Assembly: GCA_932294295.1 (NCBI GenBank)
Contig: OW028579.1
Location: forward strand, 34,731,250-34,795,249
Length of the DNA stretch: 64,000 nucleotides
DNA from: Alitta virens
Taxonomy: Eukaryota > Annelida > Polychaeta > Phyllodocida > Nereididae
Direction of reading: 5' to 3'
Translations under genes and position numbers: made by a program
The notes under the pieces: generated by a model
What the model saw: the letters and a program-made list of their open reading frames with translations, nothing else
Database searches by the model: none
Told to the model about the DNA's origin: nothing
Shown: one piece after another, positions 22,818 through 32,600 of the stretch
How positions within the stretch are numbered: the first letter of the stretch is position 1
How the letters are laid out: every line of letters starts with the position of its first letter

Positions 22818-23000
22818 GATTAAACAGAAAGTTATTTGTGAATCAAATCCTTAATTCCAAGTATTAGTTAGTTCAATAACAAATATAAACTCATATGTAA
22901 ACTCGCAAATTACAAGGATATTTCCTAGAAAATAATCATCGATCACAAATTACAAGGATATTTTCCAGAAAATAATCATCGATCACAACATGTAAATTGG
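22818..23000 (+). promoter_or_regulatory. Upstream promoter region with short tandem duplication, copy B
   Basis: Two ~40-bp copies containing CACAAATTACAAGGATATTT and AATAATCATCGAT lie at about 22902-22985. Copy C has one. The LTR element inserted directly upstream of this region, only about 190 bp from the TATA box. Confidence 0.5.
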
Positions 23001-23048
23001 TATAAAACCACTGAATTAGAGTAACTGGCCAGGATTCTGCATCTAATG
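23001..23048 (+). promoter_or_regulatory. TATA box and putative 5' non-coding exon of the DUF4430 gene, copy B
   Basis: TATAAAA at 23001-23007 is followed about 25-30 bp later by a likely start region and a short leader ending at ATCTAATG|GTAAGT (donor at 23049). A matching acceptor TGCTTGCAG ends at 23604, so the signal-peptide exon would begin at 23605 with ATG at 23666. Conserved in copy C. Inferred from spacing only. Confidence 0.55.
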
Positions 23049-23665
23049 GTAAGTTGAGGAATATGGCATTGTTATAATCATGTATTAAGCATTTTGATAA
23101 ACAAGTGAATTTTTCATTAATTTCTCACATGTAATTCTTTGAAATATAATATTTTTACAATTACAGTGCTGGGTAAAACAATGTAACAAAAATACGGTCA
23201 ATGCACTATTTTAGTATATATGGTCTAACCTTCATTTTAATGCGAAAAGTAAAAATAAAAATTGTTTGGAAAAATTTAAGATATTTCAATTTTCAGTTTT
23301 TGGTTAATCACACCCCATGGTACTTTATGGTACCTGGATTCAGGAAGTTAAAACTAAACCCTGGAGTTTATTCAGGAGCAGTATGAATAGCCACATACAC
23401 AATTGTTATGCTTACTTGCTCGATACATCTGATACAAAGCTACACAACATAAGTCTAAACTATCTGTGCTAAATGCTGAAAGATCAGATAATCTCAAATT
23501 GAGATGTTCTCTTGATACAAGCATGAATCAATCCAAGAGATTGCTATCTTTCACATTTTAGGGGTATACGTTTTTTTCTTTAATGTAAATATTTCTGCTT
23601 GCAGTATTTTATTTGAAGGTAAATTGATGACTTGACCTGCAGCAGCGCTGAAACAGCTATTGGAA

Positions 23666-26600
23666 ATGGCTTCTTTTGTTTGGCTATCTCTTCTACTAAT
23701 GTTCCTCGGGGACCAAGTGGTAAGATCATTATATTTTTATTTTTCCTTTTCTCGTTTGCATAAAACTATTTGCCTCTGTGCAGTTGTATTTTTAACCCTC
23801 AGCGAATTTCTATCTATGTACAAAGAGAACCATCACTTTTCTCATTGAACAATAATCGTTGAATCTGCTGGCAAGAGAAGGAGGATGCTTCCTCCAGCAG
23901 TGATGAAGGTTTTTAGTCTTCATGACATGTATTGACAGGCCGCCATTTTGGTCATTCTAGGATAAAAAAATAAAAATTAATAAAACAAAGCTGTACCACC
24001 CTTTAAGTCTCCATGTTTAGCCCCCCACACAAAATCGCCCTTTTTCTTGTTAAAGAACTGGAACTTATCAAAACCTCTCCTGACATATCTTTTCCATTTT
24101 CTGATAGGAGAGGGGGCAGTCAAAATTGTGGGTGGGTGTTAATTGGCTATCAGATAACAGGGAAATACCCTCAGCTGATACCCTGAAAACCCGTTTTTTT
24201 TTCCCCTGTGTGTAAAACGTTGAGACATGGATTGATAAGATTTTTTCTTCTGTTTGGCTTCAACAAGCTTTTTCAAGTCTTCTGGAGTAATACCCGTAGG
24301 GCTTGTGTCACAAACTTCAGCCATGAATGCTCCTCCTCCTCTTCCTGTCTCGTCGTCTCTCGTCCTTTCCAAGTCTAGGCTGTCCTCGCTTACACTGGTG
24401 GAGCCCCCATGAAGCGAATGACTTTGCTGTTCAGTGAAGGATTGTCACCTTCATCCTCAAAAGTGTCCTGTTTTTTTTAGTGAGTTTGTTCAGAACGGAA
24501 CGGATCATGTATGAAACAGCTCAGGTTTTCTAACAACCACCTGTAGTCTGCCTTTGTGTGTTGCCCGGTCCTCAGCTATTGCTCTAATGGCCCATCTATG
24601 CTTTTTCATGGCTGATTTATAAGACTCAGGAGGTCTACGGTTGTTGGTCAAGACATTTTTGGCTATTTCACCTATTGACCTTATTTGGGCCTTTTCAGCA
24701 TGTTTCAAAAGTTCTTTAACCTGCTTCTTAGGTAAAGTTGCAACAGCTTGGAGAAATATGATATTTTCTTTGATCAAGTTCATTTTTGGGGCATGTAAAT
24801 ACTGTCTGATCCTGTGGAAAAATGTTAGTCTTCAGTTTAAAACGGTTATAAATATTGGCTGATAAGTCCACAACAAGGTATCCATAATTTTGAGCTGTTG
24901 CCAGATTGTAGCTAGCCATGAAATAAGGAACCTGGGTGGGCATAGTTTGCGAAGCCAGAGTTTTAATCTGCCGTGTGCTACGGTTGTTTCTGAACAGACA
25001 TATGTATTGTGAATTTAGACCTATCTCTCGTACAGCCTTGCTTGCATGACACATGTTTTGCAAGGTTATAATGCATGAGATGTGACAGTGATGGCATTGT
25101 CCTCTGAACTACTCATTTTGTCATCCAGTACCAAAAGTGTTTCACCTTTTGTGTTCTGCCAAATGTGCACTAGTTCATCTTTTGTTGGTATATCAGTCCT
25201 AAATTCTATCAGGTCACATAGAGAGGCCTCCAGTTCTTCGTACTTATCTTGCCAGATGGAAAAACAATACATGATTTTGCTGACCCGGGGTTTGAACATT
25301 TCCTCATGGTGAAGTAAGAAGTTTTTCTCAAAAAACCTTTTTGCTGCTTGGCTCGAACCAATGACAAGTATGTTTTTCGGCAGTTCAAACTGTGTCAAGG
25401 AACCCTGGACACTGGTCATGATGTTAACAGCTTTGCTGATCGCGCTAAAATGATTACACTTCATATACAGCGCGGTTTTTGTCTATCTTTAGGCTGCCGG
25501 GAACTTTGTAAAAATTATGAGTGTGGTAGGTCTTATCAACTGCTTGTCAAATTTTATTGACACTCTCATGTTTCCGCGCCGTTTCAGTGGAATGACGTCA
25601 TCATTTGAACCTGTGTTTGACGGTTTGGAGAAAAACCTGTAAAGGCAGTAACCGCCAGGATAGTCAGATCTGGTAATAGGGATAGCACAATCATAGCCAT
25701 CAACACCACACAGGGTCTTGTAAGCATCCATGTACTGACTGTTCAAGCTATCATCTGATGTTGTGGTATACCGTGGTTGAATGGGGCCTTGTGATAGGTC
25801 TTGACAGTCAACAGTGACAGCTATGCTCAAAAAGGAAGGGGTTCTCTGTCAATGTGCTGTGGTTTGCTGAGTCTGAGACCAGACCGCATACCATTTTGGC
25901 AGGTACGCGACCATTGAAAGGGTCATTAAACTCACCTAAGAACACACCCCTCGCCAAGGTGAATTGTTTTACTTCTGTCTTAATGTATGGGAAAATTGCA
26001 GGCCTGGTCTGCAGCAACTCAGCATGTGACACTGAAATGATAGGATCAACATCAACCATTGCAACCTCCAGGGACGCCCTTGGTTATGACAACCTTGAAT
26101 TTCCCAACGGTATTGTTTGGGGCCAAGAGGCAGAACTCGGGCATACTCAGGTAGAGCGTCAAACTTAGTGGCACACCCATTAGGAATGAAACGACCGACC
26201 TCCAAGATGTCACTGTACAAGTGACCACACATGTCATGTTCTTTTGAATTTTGAAAATACTTAGCTCTTTTTTTTCATGCCCAAGTTATCATTCGCTTGC
26301 CAATTAGGATCACCTAATTTCCAACCTGTGTCCTTGTAATACATAGCCATCTGGAGAGTACCATTGTCTTCGCTAGTTTATAGCAAAGCCTTCATGTAGG
26401 CCTAATAGGGATAGGACTGGTCTGAATGAGTTAGAACTTTGTTCTGTAGGGCAGCATCAACTCTGAAGTTGTTAACAACACCAACGGCTGCAGTTATTTT
26501 TCCGTCATTTGTCTTTTTCAGTCTTTGAACTGTCACTCCCCTCACCACCTTCACCTTCTCCTTCACTTTCTGACTCATCTCGGGTTAAAATTCTGGGGTC

Positions 26601-29600
26601 TGAATGACCTCACCATTGCTGCCAACTATCTTGCACGTTATGTTCAACCTTTTGGATCGCAGATCGAGATAAGACCCCCCATTACTAGGTACACTGAACT
26701 GGATGACCCCCTGATTTGAATAGTCATTAATGGGGTAATATGTTGTAGAGTGCATTCTTCTCACCCCGACGTTTTACAAAGGCTTCTCAAAAATAGCCAG
26801 CTCCTCTGAATAGCCCACATACGAATCTGACAAGACAAACTGTGTCATGTTCAAAAAAATTTTCTTAAGCAAAAAACCAATATATGAAACAGCACCAGAG
26901 TTCTAATCATCAAATGTATCCTTGACCCTCTTGATCTTAGACTTCGTAGTGGCCACAGCACTCTTGCGATTCCTTGAGCTGTCTGTAGGTTCTCCGGTCT
27001 ATCTCTTGTTCCAAGAAAGCTTTGTAATCGCCTCCCCCCTCTGTAGAATAGTACTGTGTTGTAAGCCATTATGAAAAAAATATTTCTAAGGGTTCTTCTT
27101 GCAAGTGTAACGTGCACAACATGTGTCCAGCAGCGAATGAGGGTGCACCCCCTTGGCTATCCGTTAAATAGATGTCAATTGTGACAAGGATGTCCACCGT
27201 TATGCGAACATAACGAGGGATCTTAAAGGTCACTGGAGTCCCGGGCTGGAGTTCAGTGGTGTATATTCTATTGAGGATGGGGTGCAGAGTAGTGTTAACA
27301 ATGCTGGGTTCACATGCGCTGGAGTTAATGGTTATGTAATCCGTCTTGTTACTGTCTCTAAATTTAGGGAGATTAATGTCAAGAACAGCAAGGCTCCTCA
27401 GGGCTCTTGATGTCAAATGGAGACACTTTGGTAGCCTAACTCTCAAGGCTACAGCACTGTTATCTGTAAAATAATCATCGCTCTGGTGACTGGAAATGTA
27501 AATATACATTGTTGTAATGACTTCCCGGCGTATGTTTTAATGTTTGCTGTAGGTATGTAGGTTTTGAACTTTTCTGAATATCCGTACAAGCTCACAAGAC
27601 TGCATTTTTTACCTCTTACTGTTTTTGTTGATAAGACCTTGTTGATTTTATACTCGATATCTTCAGGAATTTTTTACATGAACTTTCTAAAGCTCCTGTT
27701 GATAGAGTGAACATCATCTGATAGGTCCTTCACCTTGTAACATGGCGGGTGGGATGGTATCCTATTACAGACTTTGAAAATCTCCTCTGAGAAGCATTCC
27801 CCCTTTTGAAAGGTGAGCATGACTTAACCTGACCAAGTCACCAATTTCAAATGAGAAATTGACACGGTGTTCAGCCCTTTTATTAAGGATTGATACATAC
27901 ACCTTCTCATGTTGTGCCCAAGAATTTTCTGGGGGCATGTGTATTGAACCGTGCACTGTGCTGTTATAGGAGTGTAATGTCATCGATTATGTCAATAAAG
28001 TTGAATGTTTGATTTTCATAAAAATATTTGTAGAGACAATTTTCAATTGTACGGTTAACTCTTTCAGCGTAGGATGCTTTGTGAACACCGTAGGCAATCA
28101 TGTGTGTCACACTGTAGTCCCGTAACAACTCTTGAAATGGTGCACCTAAAAGTTCCTTTCCTTGATCAGTCCTAAGAGTTTCAGAGTGTCTACCTTGATC
28201 GAACATTTCCTTACAGGCTTTTGCTGCCAGAAAAATCTTGATAACAGATCAATGCAGACAAGTAGATATTTATGTACTTTGACAGGTCTGTCATTTGCAC
28301 CAGGTCAGCATCCCATTGCATATCCATGTAATCCACAACAATGGCCTCTGTGGGGAACTAACTGGGAGGCGTAGAATGTATGGTATGTGTTGTCTGATGG
28401 TCCAACCACTCTTTCACCGTGTCATAATCAATCTCCTTGGGTTTATCTCGTTTGCCTTTCACATATTGCCAGAGTTTCACTGCACTATAAAAGCTAGCAG
28501 GATTTCCGGGGTTTTAGTAAATGTCCAACAAATACTGGTCAACAACCTTGCTATCACTCATGACAAATTTTTAAGCACCTATATCACTTCCTGTATGAGG
28601 CAATGGTTGCCGTGTGACAATTTATTTTTACATAGACTTCAACCAAGTCTCTTTACTGTTACCCAGAGAGATGTTTATTATAGTACTGACCACCAATGTA
28701 AATATCACCAGAGTCTGGCATAAAAAAACTATCTCACTTTTAGGTAACTGCTTTCCCCACACCACCCATCTATCTGTAGACTGTGCAGATGCATGTGAGT
28801 ACAACCTCGGGGTTGTGTGCTCATCCGTGGTTGTGATGGAAATGGTCAAGGTTGTGCGTGTGAGTTGGTGTGATTTGGTGTTATATAGAAAATTTCACCT
28901 TCATCACGTGACACACTTGAGACAAAAGTAATGACCAACCATTCTGTGGTTCATCCAGCTTCACCGGATGACTGGTGGCGGCATCTTGTGTTAAAAGCAT
29001 GTAAAATGGAAACTAGTGTATATGATTTACTATAAATCCTTTATTGCACATACAAAAATCTTGCTAATTTCCCTCTAAAAAAGGAAAAAGAAAAGAAAGT
29101 TGAACCTAAGTCATTACACAATGTTTGATACTCAATAGAACTGTTTTGAAGGGTTGCATTCCTGACACATGAGCGCCCTAGCTGGTTTTGGTGGTCTTCC
29201 CTTAAATAACATGGTACTATGGCGCTCAGTTCAGGAATCACTGCATCTATTTCACACATTTTATCAACAAGGATATTGAACTGCTGTGGTGTAGGAGCTA
29301 GCCCTTCATCAACTGCCAATGCATACACGTCTTCATAAATTTCTTCATACTTGGTGAAATGATTATTTCCTGATGTGCACAATGTTTCAACGAAATAGTG
29401 TGCTCCCAGGTGAAAGTGGTAGTCAGATCCAACCGAGTTTTTGATGATGTCAACAGACCTCACAAGCATGTTGTACCTCTGTAAAGGTAGAGTGATACTC
29501 TAACAATGTTCTTGCATGTCATCTTGCTGTAAGAAAACAAAACACGTTTTTACCATTTATTCAATGTAGGGTCATCTGACTGTGTACTCAAGATGGCATT

Positions 29601-32600
29601 AAAAGCGAAAGTCATCACATCATTGATGACTGGTTTCGCGGCATAGAAATCTCACACTATATTCTCTCCCTTTGAAATGCTCATCGCCATCATCAAATTC
29701 TACAAAAATTGCTTTGCATTCATTCAATGAAACAAATTTATCTGAGCTTTCGTGCAGAATATAATGGTGGACTTCTCCTTCTCCACACTCCTCATGTCCA
29801 ACAAGAATCCATCGAAAAAATGTAACCATTGTGTCTGTGCATGTGTGTGTGTTACTTATTATTGTTTTCTTCATATACACCTGTAAAGTGTTCGGTTATA
29901 AATACTAATTTAGATGCCATACATTTAATGCAAATCAGCAACCCAACAATTCAGTAACTAAAGTGGAATATGGCAATTGATAATATATAGTTCCTTCAGT
30001 TGCCAGCTAAAATTTAAACAGCGGGCAAATAATATTTTGACTTATAAAGGCATTAAAATGGGTGTGTTAAGTATCATACCATATGAAATAACCTTTAAGA
30101 TATTCTATTTATTTGTATTTAGACTTTATTTGTTTAAATACAAGTAAATACAATCCTTGAAGGTTAATTTTGTATGAAATTATACCCAACATCTTTATGT
30201 GGCATAACACCATTACTGAATTTCATATATATTCCTTAGGATCATTGCCATAGCCCATATATGACTATTTTGGACATATACATTTTAATCTTCGTTGTAG
30301 ATTAGTTAAAGGAACATGCCGTGTTGATATTTCTCGTGAACAAAATACTCCTTATTGTGCATAAAATCTTTAAAACAGAACAATTAAATGGCAAGAAAAG
30401 AATAGAGAATACTTTTTATGCTCACTTGGCTTTACTCTGAAAATAATGGGTTGCTGTTAATACAGGGTTCCTACAGGTTTACCTTCATAAGACATAAGAT
30501 ATTTGTAAGATATTATAATATCATGTGCACATGCAAAAAAAAGATCACTAATATAGTAATATGCACAAAAAAAAAACAATCAGGGTATTGGCTATTAAGC
30601 AATAAAATAAAAGCAGTTCTTGTGTATTCAAAGAAAGTTCATAATTTCTATTCATTTATATTTACCAAATTCAAGAGTTCAAAAAATAGGACAACTTAGC
30701 ATTGCATAACAGGCTATGTAGGCCAAGTGGCGATTATTTCGGTTCATCGCACACACTATATAAACACAAAAGAAATAATATTTTTGTAAATCGTAGCCAA
30801 CATATGTCAGTGTGGCTATCACAAGGAACCACTAGGCCATTTAGAGTGTTACTGTATAAAATTTCATTGGGTAAGTGCATTAGTGTTAGTGCATTAGAGT
30901 TCAGCTCTAGAAACGAAAGTGTCTGTTAAGAGTTCTGCTCTGGAAATAAAAGTGTAACGCCCGCCCTCCTGCCTGTCGGATGAACACATAATAATTTTAA
31001 TGATGCCTGTGTGCAATGTGAGATTCGCCGAGGGTTTAGATGCAGCACAGCTTTCTCTTTTTTTTTTTTAGATAATTAAGGGTACTCATTTAATGGGACA
31101 GTTTGACTGTGGTACCTTCCCAAATTCTCACCCTTACAATTGCAATTGAATTAAAATGGTGTTATGCAAGGGAGTTGGATTTGGCTACACACTTTAAGAA
31201 TACAGGATAATGTCTATCACATAATTATACATATCAGCTTCTTACAATTCAGTGAATATTTTACATATACAACATATTTTGAAATATTTGTGTTTTTCTT
31301 GTTTTCAACTGTAACAAAGTTGGCAGTATCGATCTCTTCTATTTTGTCTTCACACTTTCATCTTGTGACAATATACTCTGCAACATATTATGGCAATATT
31401 ACCCAAAGATTAAGCTGCATTTGCGCACTTTCACATTGTAACAAAATAAGTTGAATATTGTGGCATTTTCACACTCTTGGGTGAATAGACCTTTTTTTTT
31501 ATATGTCTATTTAGAATGTTTTACATTATATTCATTATATTAATAGGTATATATAAGTATTTTTTGTCAATATACCTTATTGTGTTTTTAACATATTTGA
31601 TTGCTACATGTTCTGTAAATAATTATATTGATAATTTCCTTGTATTTGTATAGACTGGGCGCCTTCGGGAGTATTCACTGGACACTTGCCTCGAATTTGC
31701 TCAACGAAAGTGCATAAGCGAAACTGGTGGATTAAATGCTCTTTTGGCTTTTTTAGGAAAGTAAGTATAGTTTAGTGAAAGTGCTGTTGGTTTTTTCCTG
31801 ATATTTTTTATCTCAATAGCACTCCTAAAAAATTTAATTCAAACTTTGAAAGATCCCCTTTGCAAGCAGAGGAGGGATGCAGGGATGCCGGAAAAACGGA
31901 ATGCCCGAAACAAGTAGCTGATATAAATGCCTTTCTAAATCTCTTCGGAAAGTGAGTATAACAAATTCATGTAATGGCTTTTTCGTCTCCTTTGTGTTTG
32001 TCAGGACACTGATAAAATATCTGTGTTGAAAAAGTTAAATAGAGCTGCAAATTGAATTTCACTGCATTACTAGACTAATGATTTTATCATAAAATCTAAT
32101 AGTTATTGATGTCTGTAATATGGAATGGGAGACAAGGAGAGCTTATCAATGCAGTTACATGGGAATAGCTTCAGTAGTCATTGATACCCCTAACTGTTAG
32201 AACTGTTTCAGTGTCTTGGAAGGGAGTGGGGGTTCTTCAAAAACGTTCTTCATACACAAGAATGTTTAGCAATATCACCACCCTTCCTTCAGTGACATTT
32301 TATTCCATCTTGTAGCAAAAATAACTTTCTTACACATAAACATTTACAATATGCAGAGTTTATCAAACTGAAAGAAGTTATACTATACAGAACATAATGG
32401 ATGTCTTAAATGGGCATATACACACACATATATTAAAGCTGTACAATTACTGTAATAATAAATTTCCAATTGTTTTCCATATCTTATCCTAAAAAGCTTG
32501 GGAGCAGTATTAATAAATCAAACCCCAAATTTCTAGCCCATAAAAACCGTCTCAATGCCAATTGACATCAAGTTTCCTATCATTGCACTGACAATTTGTT

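Larger units (their letters stand above)
24505..26237 (-). other. Polinton morphogenesis cluster (capsid, ATPase, small protein), copy B
   Basis: Three co-directional gene remnants packed with almost no spacing: capsid stop at 25489, ATPase start at 25464, and overlap of the ATPase end with the small protein near 24728-24783. This compact layout supports assignment to one ancestral transcription block of the element. Confidence 0.6.
24139..28849 (-). mobile_element. Polinton/Maverick remnant, copy B, inside intron 1 of the DUF4430 gene
   Basis: The most complete remnant with A-like sequence. Read on the minus strand, the order is small membrane protein, integrase, penton, major capsid protein, packaging ATPase, and a small conserved protein. 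This set and the shared direction are characteristic of Polinton/adintovirus-type elements. Pieces are recognisable but broken by frameshifts, so this is a fossil. PolB is missing and the element is about 5 kb, against the usual 15-20 kb. It lies antisense within the first intron of the host gene in every copy, so insertion preceded the duplication. Exact ends and target duplication are not visible to me. Confidence 0.85.
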
